Origin: GCA-016700035 sp964646575 | Lineage (GTDB): Bacteria; Patescibacteriota; Saccharimonadia; CAILAD01; GCA-016700035 | DNA length: 37,562 nt | NCBI GenBank assembly: GCA_964646575.1 | Contig: CAZYFT010000005.1 | Span: 1-37,562 of the forward strand | Direction: 5' to 3' | Shown here: positions 6,939-15,645 of the stretch, one piece after another | Layout: each line of letters starts with the position of its first letter | Numbering within the stretch: position 1 is the stretch's first letter | Position numbers and translations under genes: made by a program | The notes under the pieces: model-generated | Seen by the model: only the letters and a program-made list of their open reading frames with translations | Databases searched by the model: none | Told to the model about the DNA's origin: nothing

Positions 6939-8024
6939 ATGACTAAAGCACTCTCAATGGATCAGCTCATGGCTGAAACCGAGGTAAAGGCACCGATCAC
7001 TGGTGATATTTTGGAAGGCACCGTTTTGTCGGTAGAAAAGCACGAGGTGTGGTTGGACCTAGGCGCCGCTGGTACTGGTGTGGTATTGGGCCGAGAAATC
7101 GAATCTGCAGCTCGCTCTTTGCAGCCCGGTGATACAATTTCGGCTTCCGTGATTGAGCCAGAAACGCAGGAGGGGTACGTTGTGCTCAGTCTACGTAAGG
7201 TAGCTAAAGAAAAGGGCTGGGAGGCTCTTGAAGAGCGCCTGAAGAGTGGTGAGACTTTTGGAATCGTGCCATTTGATGCTAACCGTGGTGGCTTATTGAT
7301 TGAAGTTGATGGTATTCGTGGCTTCTTGCCTGTAAGTCAGCTCTCAGCCGAAAACTACCCACGTGTTTCCGGGGCAGATAAGGATGAAATCTTGCATCGC
7401 CTGAACCACTTGGTTGGCCAGACTCTCATGGTGCGTGTGCTCGATCTCGACCGCAAGCAGAACAAGCTGATTGTTTCCGAAAAGGCTGCGCGCCGTGAAA
7501 TGACTGAAGGTAAGCTTGCCAACATCGAAGTGAATAGCGAAGTAGAAGGCATTGTGACTGGGATTGTAGACTTTGGTATTTTTGTGAACGTCGATGGCGT
7601 TGAGGGCATGATTCACATCTCAGAGATTGCTTGGGATCGCGTAGATAACCCTGGTAAATACGTCAAAGTTGGTGAGAAGATTAAGGCCAAAGTAATTGCC
7701 ATAGATCAAGACAAGCTCTCACTTTCAATGAAGCAGCTCACCGCTGATCCATGGATTGAAGAAAGTAATCGTTTCTCGGTTGGAGACTCCGTAGACGGTA
7801 CGATTAATCGCATCACTCCATTTGGTGCCTTCGTGCAGATTACGCCAGTGATTGAGGCTTTGGTGCACATCTCAGAGCTTTCTGAAGAGCACGTGGCCGA
7901 TCCAAATGACCTGGTAAAAGTCGGCGAAAAGAAGACATTCCGCGTTATCGCTATCGACCCAGCTCAGCACAAACTATCTCTTTCGCTCAAGCCAGCAAAA
8001 TCTGGTAAAAAGCAGGAAGGCTAA
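6939..8024 (+). CDS. rpsA: Ribosomal protein S1-like protein with four S1 domains
   Basis: 361 residues with four S1/OB-fold RNA-binding domains at about 23-87, 103-182, 201-266 and 283-352. Domains 3 and 4 match the consensus best (GIVTGIVDFGIFVNVDGVEGMIHISEI; GTINRITPFGAFVQI). E. coli S1 has six domains; four is common in Gram-positive and CPR proteins. It binds mRNA at the small subunit and helps start translation, and may matter here because many genes lack a Shine-Dalgarno. It opens an operon with ylxR, infB and rbfA, the position held by nusA in most bacteria; it has no KH domains, so it is not NusA. S1 assignment is good; a dual role in transcription is speculative. Confidence 0.85.
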   Translation: MTKALSMDQLMAETEVKAPITGDILEGTVLSVEKHEVWLDLGAAGTGVVLGREIESAARSLQPGDTISASVIEPETQEGYVVLSLRKVAKEKGWEALEERLKSGETFGIVPFDANRGGLLIEVDGIRGFLPVSQLSAENYPRVSGADKDEILHRLNHLVGQTLMVRVLDLDRKQNKLIVSEKAARREMTEGKLANIEVNSEVEGIVTGIVDFGIFVNVDGVEGMIHISEIAWDRVDNPGKYVKVGEKIKAKVIAIDQDKLSLSMKQLTADPWIEESNRFSVGDSVDGTINRITPFGAFVQITPVIEALVHISELSEEHVADPNDLVKVGEKKTFRVIAIDPAQHKLSLSLKPAKSGKKQEG

Positions 8025-8030
8025 GCGTAC

Positions 8031-8282
8031 ATGGGGCGACCCAAGGGCACAACATCGCCAGAAAGAACCTGTCGAATGTGCCGGGGTCGTTTCCCGAAGA
8101 ATGAATTAGAGCGCTGGGTGCTGCGTGGTAATGAGTTAATTCTCGATACCAAACATCAAGAGGCCGGCCGAGGATGGTATAGTTGTCATAAGCCAGCTTG
8201 CTCGAGAAAAATGCACGAAGTAGGGGCACAGGTGGCGCTTTCACGCCGGCATCGAAAGCCAAAACAGGAGAAAACATCATGA
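8031..8282 (+). CDS. ylxR: YlxR-family RNA-binding protein
   Basis: 83 residues. The N-terminus carries the YlxR (DUF448) signature RTCRMCRGRFPKNELERWV, followed by a basic fold with GRGWYSC. YlxR proteins are small nucleic-acid-binding proteins almost always found between nusA and infB, as here between the S1 gene and infB. The gene starts six bases after the S1 stop. Its TGA overlaps the infB ATG (ATGA), so translation of the two is coupled. Confidence 0.88.
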   Translation: MGRPKGTTSPERTCRMCRGRFPKNELERWVLRGNELILDTKHQEAGRGWYSCHKPACSRKMHEVGAQVALSRRHRKPKQEKTS

Positions 8283-10048
8283 CCGAACCACAGGCCGAAT
8301 TACGGAAAATACAGATTCCAGAAACCATCGCAGTGCATGAATTTGCTGCGCGCTTAGATGTTCCTGCAACTAAGGTGATTGGTGAATTGATGCGCAATGG
8401 CGTTATGGCAACGATTAATGAGTCAATCGATTTTGATACGGCCAGCATCATCTCTGAGGAGTTTGGTGTACAGATAGAGCTAGAGGCTGCTCAAGATGAT
8501 CGGCCGGTACAAAATAAGCAAGTTGAGGGCGAGAAAAAAGATCGTCCACCGGTTGTTGCCGTAATGGGGCATGTCGACCATGGGAAAACTAGCGTGTTGG
8601 ATGCTATTCGCGATACAGAGATTGCTAGCCGTGAGGCTGGTGGTATTACGCAGCACATTGGTGCTTATCAGGTGCATCGCAAGGATCGCACGCTTACTTT
8701 CTTAGATACACCAGGACACGAGGCATTCTCAGCTATTCGCGCTCACGGAGTTCAGGTTACGGATGTGGTTGTAATTGTGATTGCGGCAGATGATGGTGTT
8801 AAGCCTCAAACGCGGGAAGCTGTACGGTTAGCAAAAGATGCCGGTGTAGGTATCGTAGTTGCCATTAATAAGGTTGATAAGGCTGATGCTGATGTAAATC
8901 GAATCAAACAGCAGCTCTCAGAGATTGAGCTCATTCCCGATGATTGGGGTGGAGATACTCCGTGCGTTGAAGTATCGGCTAAAGATAAGTCTGGCCTTGA
9001 AGCATTGCTCGATATGATTCTGCTCGTTGCCGATATTCACAAGCCAGAAGCCGTGTTTGCCGGACCAGCTGGCGGCGTTATTATTGAGAGCCACATGGAA
9101 ACAGGTCGTGGGGCTACAATTACACTTTTAATTGAGCGCGGTACTTTAAAACAGGGCGACTATTTAGTGGCCGGTAGCACATACGGAAAAGTTCGATCTT
9201 TGGAGGATTTTTCTGGCCAGCACGTTAAAGAAGCAACTCCATCGATGCCAGTGGTTGTAACCGGTTTTAAGTCTGTTCCAGCTTTTGGCGATTGGTTTGA
9301 GGTGGTTGAGAGCGAGAAAGCGGCTCGTGAGTGGCAGGTAAAACAAGAGCGTAAGAGTAGTATTAAAAGCATTGTAAAGCCAAAGTCGGTGAACGCCTCC
9401 GATCTTGCTCGGGCTGTGAGCCGGGGCGCCGTGAAAGAGCTGACGGTAATTGTGAAGGCCGATGCCCAAGGTTCATTGGAGTCAATCACGCAAGCCTTGC
9501 AACTACTGGGTAATGATGAGGTACAGGTGAAGATTGCGGCTAGTGGTGTTGGTGGAATCTCCGAGGGAGATATTCATACTGCCACTGCAACCGGAGCAAT
9601 TATTCTCGGATTTCATACCACAATTTCTGGTGCAGTTAATCAATCTGCCAAGCGCTCTGGCGTAACCTTCCAGATTTATCAGGTGATTTACGATCTCCTT
9701 GATGATGTTCGAGGTTGGTTGACTGAGCTTTTGGATCCAGAAGTTATTGAGACCGAAGTTGGTGAACTCGAACTTCTAGCTGTGTTTAAAACTACAAAAG
9801 ATAGAGTAATTTGTGGGGGTAAGGTAGTAAAGGGCCAGGCAGAAGCTGATGCTACAATTCAGATTGTGCGCGCAGGCGAGGTATTAACAACCGCTAAGCT
9901 GATTGAACTACAGAAGCAGATGCAGCCAGCGCAAACAGTTATGGCTGATGAAGAATGCGGTATGGCGATTGAACGCGGTGATGTTGCGCCCGAAGTTGGT
10001 GATACGTTTAAATTTATCCGTCGTGAAGTACGAGAGCGAACTCTTTAA
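8279..10048 (+). CDS. infB: Translation initiation factor IF-2
   Basis: 589 residues from the ATG at 8279, chosen for the ATGA overlap with ylxR and the CAGGAG Shine-Dalgarno; an upstream in-frame start at 8198 lies inside ylxR. A short N-terminal IF2_N-type helix domain (about 12-65) is followed by the GTPase: G1 GHVDHGKT (97-104), G3 DTPGHE (143-148), and the G4 NKVD motif. The beta-barrel domains and the C-terminal initiator-tRNA-binding domain follow. The long N-terminal extension of enterobacterial IF-2 is absent. It delivers fMet-tRNA to the 30S subunit and promotes subunit joining; fmt and def are nearby on the other strand. Confidence 0.97.
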   Translation: MTEPQAELRKIQIPETIAVHEFAARLDVPATKVIGELMRNGVMATINESIDFDTASIISEEFGVQIELEAAQDDRPVQNKQVEGEKKDRPPVVAVMGHVDHGKTSVLDAIRDTEIASREAGGITQHIGAYQVHRKDRTLTFLDTPGHEAFSAIRAHGVQVTDVVVIVIAADDGVKPQTREAVRLAKDAGVGIVVAINKVDKADADVNRIKQQLSEIELIPDDWGGDTPCVEVSAKDKSGLEALLDMILLVADIHKPEAVFAGPAGGVIIESHMETGRGATITLLIERGTLKQGDYLVAGSTYGKVRSLEDFSGQHVKEATPSMPVVVTGFKSVPAFGDWFEVVESEKAAREWQVKQERKSSIKSIVKPKSVNASDLARAVSRGAVKELTVIVKADAQGSLESITQALQLLGNDEVQVKIAASGVGGISEGDIHTATATGAIILGFHTTISGAVNQSAKRSGVTFQIYQVIYDLLDDVRGWLTELLDPEVIETEVGELELLAVFKTTKDRVICGGKVVKGQAEADATIQIVRAGEVLTTAKLIELQKQMQPAQTVMADEECGMAIERGDVAPEVGDTFKFIRREVRERTL

Positions 10049-10362
10049 TGTCACGACGCGCTGATCAGGTAGGGCGCGAGCTACATCGGCACATGGCGCT
10101 AGCACTAACTGAGGTATTGCGTCAGGGAAAGCGAGTGACGATAACCCGCGTGAAAGTGACTGATGATTTAAAGACGATCCGAGCCTGGCTTCAGGGCTGG
10201 GGACGTTTAGATGAGGCTGAGCAGAAGCATCTAGAATATCAACTGAGGCAAGCTGTGCGCGAGGGGTCACAAACTAAGTTTACACCTCGGTTGATGGTAC
10301 TCAATGATGACAGCGCAGACTACGCGGAGCATATAGATCGCTTGCTGCAAGAAGATTCTTAA
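10048..10362 (+). CDS. rbfA: Ribosome-binding factor A
   Basis: 104 residues. The N-terminus (SRRADQVGRELHRHMALAL) and the KH-like core with ITRVKVTDDLKTIRAWL fit RbfA, which binds the 30S subunit during late 16S rRNA maturation. The length is near that of minimal RbfA proteins. The A of the infB TAA is the A of this ATG, so the two are tightly coupled, and infB-rbfA order is conserved across bacteria. Confidence 0.9.
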   Translation: MSRRADQVGRELHRHMALALTEVLRQGKRVTITRVKVTDDLKTIRAWLQGWGRLDEAEQKHLEYQLRQAVREGSQTKFTPRLMVLNDDSADYAEHIDRLLQEDS

Positions 10363-10372
10363 GTTAGCGAGT

Positions 10373-10401
10373 TTGACCAAGACACCCAAGAGGCATAAGA
10401 T
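10373..10401 (+). promoter_or_regulatory. Promoter of the response regulator gene, leaderless type
   Basis: TTGACC (10373-10378), exactly 17 bases, TAAGAT (10396-10401), then six bases to the ATG at 10408. The predicted transcript start is the A of the ATG. This is the clearest leaderless promoter in the window. Confidence 0.7.
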
Positions 10402-10407
10402 AGGCAT

Positions 10408-10767
10408 ATGAAGCGCGTTTTGTTAGTTGAAGATAATGATTTTATTCGTAAGATGTATCTTATGAAGCTTGGGAAATCTGATGCTATTGAGGTATTGGAG
10501 GCTCCTGATGGACCAACTGCACTCGAGGTGTATCAATCCCATAAGCCAGATCTTATTTTACTAGATATCATGATGCCGAAAATGAGTGGACTGGAAGTGT
10601 TAGAGGAGTTGCATAAACGTGGCTCGAAGACACCGGTAATTATTCTGTCTAATGTTATGAGTGCTGAAACTCGAGAAATTGCCACCAAGTTTGGCGTGGT
10701 TGATTACATCATTAAAAGTGATCTGACTCCATCACAAGTGCTTGAAAAGATCGAAAAGTATATTTAG
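10408..10767 (+). CDS. Single-domain CheY-like response regulator
   Basis: 119 residues, one receiver domain and nothing else. The acidic pair is E8/D9, the phosphoacceptor is D53 in LILLDIMMPKMSG, the switch Ser is S81 (IILSN) and the conserved Lys is K103 (IIKSD). No DNA-binding or enzymatic output domain is present and no histidine kinase lies nearby, so it must act by protein contact or as a phosphate relay. It has its own leaderless promoter after rbfA. Its stop codon overlaps the fmt stop on the other strand by four bases. Confidence 0.9.
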   Translation: MKRVLLVEDNDFIRKMYLMKLGKSDAIEVLEAPDGPTALEVYQSHKPDLILLDIMMPKMSGLEVLEELHKRGSKTPVIILSNVMSAETREIATKFGVVDYIIKSDLTPSQVLEKIEKYI

Positions 10768-11711
10768 GCCAGCGTTATCGGGCCAGCGTTGCATATATCT
10801 TGCCCAGTAACTGAGGCCTTATTTGGTAGCTGAGCTCGCATAATCTCAACCGTACCGTTAGTGAGATGGAGGAGCAGTTGTTTGTTCTCGCAACTGAGCT
10901 TGATTGCTTGTGCAGGCTGAGTGTTCACGATTCTGATTTCATGAAGCGTGAGAGACTGAGTTGTGCCTCGTACGGATACTCGCAGCCTGGTTCCTGGCCA
11001 GCCGCTATAGGCTCGTACTCTGCGAGTAAGTTCTGTAGTGGATATGGCGTGTGGGTTAATATCGCCATCATGTTTTTTGATGAGTTGAGAGTAAGTGGGC
11101 GCAAGAGATTCATTTTGTGGTTGGGGTGCGATTGAGTCAGCTAGGTAGTCGCGCAGAGTGGGGATAAGTAGCTCTCGGCTGGCTTCCAGGAGCTGTTTCC
11201 AGAGTTCCTGTTTCATGATGTCTGCTGTAATTTTAAAGCTTTTTTGAGCGAGAATTGGTCCAGCATCCATCTCCGATGTAATCAGCATAATTGAAGTTCC
11301 TGCTACTTTGTCACCTGATAGGATCGTGCTTTCAAGTGGAGCTGGGCCACGATGCTTGGGAAGCAATGACGGGTGAATGTTTACAATGCCTTTCGGAAAG
11401 ATATCTAGCGTTGCGTCGGGCAGAATCTTGCCGTACGCAAAAAGTACGCCGGCTGTTGGCTGGAGTTGGGTTAAATCATCGGTAATTTCACTCAGTTTAC
11501 TTGGGGTAAAGAGGCGGATGGAGTTATCTTGGGCTAGCTGGGCAACGCCAGAGACGCGTTGATGAGTGTGGGCGTGGTCTTTAGGTGGCTGGGTTACGAT
11601 AGCAGCCACTTCGAGCCACGGCTCAGCCAGCAAATCTTCAAGAACCTGTGCGCTGGAGGCGCTCGACCCGAAAAAAACTAACCGGTGTTTAGTGTTGGTG
11701 CTGTTGGGCAT
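10764..11711 (-). CDS. fmt: Methionyl-tRNA formyltransferase
   Basis: 315 residues from the ATG at 11711; a TTG directly before it is possible, and the AGGA upstream serves either. The N-terminal Rossmann formyltransferase domain has LVFFGSSASSAQVLEDLL, the catalytic-loop signature NIHPSLLPKHRGPAP and a downstream GTSIMLITSEMDAGPIL. The C-terminal OB-like domain (about 205-315) includes SGWPGTRLR. It formylates initiator Met-tRNA with 10-formyl-THF. The start overlaps the end of def by about 23 bases; priA-def-fmt form one minus-strand operon, a common arrangement. Confidence 0.95.
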   Translation of the reverse strand: MPNSTNTKHRLVFFGSSASSAQVLEDLLAEPWLEVAAIVTQPPKDHAHTHQRVSGVAQLAQDNSIRLFTPSKLSEITDDLTQLQPTAGVLFAYGKILPDATLDIFPKGIVNIHPSLLPKHRGPAPLESTILSGDKVAGTSIMLITSEMDAGPILAQKSFKITADIMKQELWKQLLEASRELLIPTLRDYLADSIAPQPQNESLAPTYSQLIKKHDGDINPHAISTTELTRRVRAYSGWPGTRLRVSVRGTTQSLTLHEIRIVNTQPAQAIKLSCENKQLLLHLTNGTVEIMRAQLPNKASVTGQDICNAGPITLA

Positions 11712-12255
11712 CAAGAATTTCCTGCGGGATTTCTGCTACGCTTACGAGTTGGCCGCTATCATCAAGTTTGAGTAAGGTTTCGGCATCCTGAACCATGTCG
11801 ATGAAGAGTTTGCCGTGCATGTGGTCAATTTCGTGCTGAAAGACACGCGCCGGAAAACCTTCAAGGGTGAGACGTACCTCTTCGCCTTCAAGTGTGAGGG
11901 CCTTAACCTTTACTTTGTTAGCGCGGGGAACTTTTGCGTAGTAGCCTGGCACGCTTAAGCAGCCTTCTACATCAACAGTGAAGTCCCGACTTTTTTGGAT
12001 GATTTCTGGGTTAAGAAACGTTAAGAATGTCTGATCTTCGCCGTCGTCAAAGTTATTGCGTACCACGGTAAGTTTTATCGTCTCGCCAATCTGGATGGCG
12101 GCGAGAGCGGCACCATATTCACTGTCATGATCCCAGTCGAGCGTGGTGTCGATCATATCTTGGGCGAGTTTTTCGATTTCTGGCGTTACGCGCGTGATGC
12201 GGAGAGATTTTTTCCGTAATGTGGAATCCGGAATAGTGACGAGCTTTCTAATCAT
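11689..12255 (-). CDS. def: Peptide deformylase
   Basis: 188 residues. Motif II EGCLS (97-101) supplies the Cys ligand and motif III HEIDH (141-145) the two His ligands and catalytic Glu. Motif I reads GAALAAIQ (48-55) where most enzymes have GxGLAAxQ, so the second Gly is Ala; the Gln that stabilises the oxyanion is kept. It removes the formyl group from nascent chains, paired with fmt directly downstream and with map at 24374. It starts 12 bases after the priA stop. The C-terminus is His/Gln-rich. Confidence 0.95.
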   Translation of the reverse strand: MIRKLVTIPDSTLRKKSLRITRVTPEIEKLAQDMIDTTLDWDHDSEYGAALAAIQIGETIKLTVVRNNFDDGEDQTFLTFLNPEIIQKSRDFTVDVEGCLSVPGYYAKVPRANKVKVKALTLEGEEVRLTLEGFPARVFQHEIDHMHGKLFIDMVQDAETLLKLDDSGQLVSVAEIPQEILDAQQHQH

Positions 12256-12267
12256 TCTATTATTACA

Positions 12268-14202
12268 TCAGAAAATCGAAATTGGGTCAATATCATAGCT
12301 CGTGTCACGGGGTAGTTTACTGGCAAGTTCGGTAAGTTTGCTGCGATGGCTGGTTTTACAAATTATGTGCGCGATGTAGCCTTGTCCTGTTCGAGCATGA
12401 TTAGGAATGGCGGGTCCGAGAAAAGTAATTCCTTCCGATTTCACTTGCTCGAGCCACTCCTCAGCTTTTTTGAAGGCGATATCTGATGTTTTCCCAAAAA
12501 AATTAATGCGAGCCAAGTATTGATAGGGTGGGTAGTGGAATTGCTTGCGCCGGCTGAGCTCATCTTCGGCAAAACCTTGCCAGTCGTGAGATAGAATTGG
12601 TAGCCATTGAGGGTTTTCTGGTTGGCGGGTTTGAATAATTACTTCTCCAGCAATGTCTCCTCGACCAGCTCGACCAGCAGCTTGCATGACGAGCCCGACA
12701 CCACGTTCACGACTTTGAAAATCATCACCAAACAGCAGCTCATCACCGGCGACTATGCCCACCAGTGTTACGCGCGGGAAATCGAGACCTTTTGCAATCA
12801 TTTGCGTGCCGATGAGAATGTTTGTGTCGCCGTTTTCGGCATCAGCAAGCATCTCTTGCATGGAACCTTTATGTGCCTCATCACGATCAATTCTTGCAAG
12901 CTTGGCTTGGGGGAAATGTTTTTGAACTTCTTCTACTAACTGTTTGGTGCCAAAGCCATGATAGTGCAGGTTGCCACTTCCGCAGACTGGGCAAATGCTC
13001 GGTGGGAACTGAGCATAATTGCACATATGACAGCGCAGCCGGGCTTCGTCTGCATGAAAAACTAAGCTGGTGTCACAGCGAGGGCAACTTTGGGTGCTGC
13101 CGCAATCTTCACAGGTGAGACGTCTCGCTGAACCTCGTTTGTTGTGAAGTAGGAGTGCTTGTTCGCCCCGTTCTAGTCTAGTCTGCAGGCTGCGTATGAG
13201 CTCTGGGGAGAGTGGTGAGTAAATACCTCTCATATCGACAGTTTGTACCGACGGAAGCTCCCGTTTTTGGTGTCTTTCCGTAAGGTGAGTTGACTCAAGT
13301 CGATCAAGTTGAGCTAAGCGCAGGGTTACAATATCGTGGGTGGCACTGCCAAGCACAAGCTTGGCGCCAGTGATTTGAGCGAGCTTAGCAGCTACTTCGC
13401 GGGCTTGATAACGAGGGGTGTTTTCCTGCTTGTAGCTCGTGTCATGGGCCTCATCAACAATAATTAAGCCAAGATTATGGATTGGCAGAAAAAGACTCGA
13501 ACGAGGGCCTAAATAGAGCTTGGCTGTTGTTGAGTGTAGGCAGTCGAGCCAAATATTTCTCCGCTGTATCGCCGTCAATCCAGAGTGAGAGACGACCATT
13601 GAGTCGTGGAATAGTCGATAGAGTCGTTTCTCAAGTTGTTGAGTCAAAAATATTTCTGGCGATAGGTAGAGTACAGATGTATTCTGAGCTAAGTAATGAT
13701 CTATGAGTTTTTCATACACATGGGTTTTGCCGGATCCAGTTATGCCTTGCAGTAGGGCGGGTTTATTCGTGGTTAAAATAGTTTGGAAAACGGTTTCTTG
13801 TGCGGGAGAAAGGGTTGTTTGGAGTTGATCGCTGGGATGCTGGGTAAGTTCTTTTCCACTTGAAGCGCGCCGTTTTGCAGATAGGCCACTCGGAAGAATG
13901 GCTCCCCAGACGGCATGCGAAGAAGCGGCGTAGTAGTGCTTAATCCATTTAGCGAGATCGAGTAGCTGCTTTGGAAGCGTAACATGTTCTAGAGGCGATG
14001 TAATGCCCTTGATCTTACTGTGCAGCTCTTTGGGGGGTGTTGTTTTGGCGGTGACGATACCGATGCTTGAGCGGCGACCAAATGGGACTTGTACAAGTTG
14101 GCCTATCTTTAAGGGCTCGACGTTGGAGTACGTAAAGGTACGTGGTGCCATCTGAGCATAGGCCACTACGTCAATTTCATAAAAATACACCGACTCTTTC
14201 AT
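12268..14202 (-). CDS. priA: Primosomal replication restart helicase PriA
   Basis: 644 residues, shorter than the 732 of E. coli. The N-terminal 3'-DNA-binding domain (about 1-100) is followed by a superfamily 2 helicase: Walker A GITGSGKT (153-160), Walker B IIVDEAHD (DEAH at 250-253). A zinc-binding insertion of paired cysteines (CEDCGSTQSCPRC and CHMCNY...CPVCGSGNLHYHG) lies between the helicase lobes, followed by motifs V/VI (GTQMIAKGLDFPRV, QAAGRAGRG). It reloads the replisome at stalled forks. It is the first gene of the operon with def and fmt, divergent from secD. Confidence 0.95.
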   Translation of the reverse strand: MKESVYFYEIDVVAYAQMAPRTFTYSNVEPLKIGQLVQVPFGRRSSIGIVTAKTTPPKELHSKIKGITSPLEHVTLPKQLLDLAKWIKHYYAASSHAVWGAILPSGLSAKRRASSGKELTQHPSDQLQTTLSPAQETVFQTILTTNKPALLQGITGSGKTHVYEKLIDHYLAQNTSVLYLSPEIFLTQQLEKRLYRLFHDSMVVSHSGLTAIQRRNIWLDCLHSTTAKLYLGPRSSLFLPIHNLGLIIVDEAHDTSYKQENTPRYQAREVAAKLAQITGAKLVLGSATHDIVTLRLAQLDRLESTHLTERHQKRELPSVQTVDMRGIYSPLSPELIRSLQTRLERGEQALLLHNKRGSARRLTCEDCGSTQSCPRCDTSLVFHADEARLRCHMCNYAQFPPSICPVCGSGNLHYHGFGTKQLVEEVQKHFPQAKLARIDRDEAHKGSMQEMLADAENGDTNILIGTQMIAKGLDFPRVTLVGIVAGDELLFGDDFQSRERGVGLVMQAAGRAGRGDIAGEVIIQTRQPENPQWLPILSHDWQGFAEDELSRRKQFHYPPYQYLARINFFGKTSDIAFKKAEEWLEQVKSEGITFLGPAIPNHARTGQGYIAHIICKTSHRSKLTELASKLPRDTSYDIDPISIF

Positions 14203-14231
14203 CCTGAATCTAGTTTACACCTTTATTTTGG

Positions 14232-14260
14232 TTGCAGGCACATCAGCGCACAGGTATGAT
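14232..14260 (+). promoter_or_regulatory. Promoter of secDF
   Basis: TTGCAG (14232-14237), 17 bases, TATGAT (14255-14260). The start is expected near 14267, leaving about 41 bases of leader before the secD ATG. It sits in the 105-base divergent gap between priA and secD. Confidence 0.6.
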
Positions 14261-14307
14261 AGTGAGAGTCGCGCAGCCAAAAAACTGGCACGCGTAAGAA
14301 AAAGTGC

Positions 14308-15645
14308 ATGGATAAGAAATTACGACGTAGATTGTATATGGTGATTATCGCCCTGGTAGTGGCGGCTATTTTGGTGTTGCCACGCGAAGATCGAGTATTG
14401 CGGGCAATTGGCATTAATGCGGGTAGCCCGCAGGTTAAATTGGGCTTAGATTTATTGGGTGGTACGAGCCTCACGTATGAGGCCAAGCTTGACGAAACAT
14501 CGGCCGAAGACCGCACCAAAGCCATGGACGGTGTGATTAATGTTATTACAAAGCGCGTAAATCCTACTGGCACCAGTGAAGTTATTGTTCAGCAGTCAGG
14601 TGAGAATCGTGTGGTAGTTCAGTTGCCGGGTGTGACCGACTCTAAGGCGGCAGCTGATCAAATTGGCCGGACGGCCACCTTGAGTTTTTACAAGGTTGAT
14701 CCAGCCAGCGAAGTGCCAACTCCAACCGAACTATCTGGAAAAGATTTAGAAAGTGCGACTGCACAAATTGACCCTCAAACGGGCCAGCCAGTTATCTTGT
14801 TCCAAATGCAGGGTGGCGAAGCGACAGAAAAGTTTGCACAGCTCACAAAGGATATTAATGAAACAGAAGGCGCTCGTCTGGCTATCGTACTTGATAATGA
14901 GGTGCTGTTTAACGGATCGGTTTCTACTCCAATCACCGATGGGCGAGGCCAAATGACCGGTTTTGAAACTGTACAGACTGCCCAGGAAACGGCAGTCCTC
15001 CTCAATGCCGGTGCACTACCAGTACCGGTAGATCTGGTTAGTCAGCGCACCATTGGGGCTACTTTGGGGGCAGAGTCTATTTCTCGCTCGATTATTGCTG
15101 GAATTATCGGTGTGCTGGCGGTGGTAATTTTTATGGTGATGAGTTACCGATGGGCGGGAGTGATTGCTTCGTCAGCCTTGGTGCTGTACGTGATATTTAA
15201 TGTTGCACTCTTTAAAGTATCGAGTATTACTCCGTGGCCAATTGTTCTCACGTTGGCCGGAATTGCTGGATTTGTACTCTCGGTTGGAATGGCGGTAGAT
15301 GCAAACATTTTGATATTTGAACGTATGAAAGAAGAGTTACGATCCGGAAAATCTGTGAAGTCATCACTCGATATCGGTTTCTCACGCGCCTGGAGCTCGA
15401 TCCGTGACTCAAATACCTCAACACTTATTACCTGCTTTATTCTGTATAATTTTGGTGCACCAATTATTAAGGGTTTCGCTGTAACACTGGCGGTTGGTGT
15501 GGTTATTTCAATGCTCACCGCAATTTCTGTATCGAGAACATTTCTTGGGCTATTCGTACGCACGAAGTTTGGACAGAATCCTCAGCGATACAGCGGTGTG
15601 CGCTTACCGCTACCAGATGCTCAGGCTAAGGAGGGTGTTCGATGA
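14308..15645 (+). CDS. secD: Protein translocase subunit SecD
   Basis: 445 residues. One N-terminal membrane helix (about 9-25), then the LGLDLLGGTSLTYEA motif of SecD, the periplasmic P1 region, and a C-terminal block of about five membrane helices with the conserved VGMAVDANILIFERMKEEL and GFAVTLAVGVVISM. SecD and SecF use the proton gradient to pull secreted proteins from the Sec channel. It is shorter than the E. coli protein (615) because the periplasmic region is reduced. The stop overlaps the secF start (ATGA). It would serve the many anchored proteins of this window. Confidence 0.95.
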   Translation: MDKKLRRRLYMVIIALVVAAILVLPREDRVLRAIGINAGSPQVKLGLDLLGGTSLTYEAKLDETSAEDRTKAMDGVINVITKRVNPTGTSEVIVQQSGENRVVVQLPGVTDSKAAADQIGRTATLSFYKVDPASEVPTPTELSGKDLESATAQIDPQTGQPVILFQMQGGEATEKFAQLTKDINETEGARLAIVLDNEVLFNGSVSTPITDGRGQMTGFETVQTAQETAVLLNAGALPVPVDLVSQRTIGATLGAESISRSIIAGIIGVLAVVIFMVMSYRWAGVIASSALVLYVIFNVALFKVSSITPWPIVLTLAGIAGFVLSVGMAVDANILIFERMKEELRSGKSVKSSLDIGFSRAWSSIRDSNTSTLITCFILYNFGAPIIKGFAVTLAVGVVISMLTAISVSRTFLGLFVRTKFGQNPQRYSGVRLPLPDAQAKEGVR

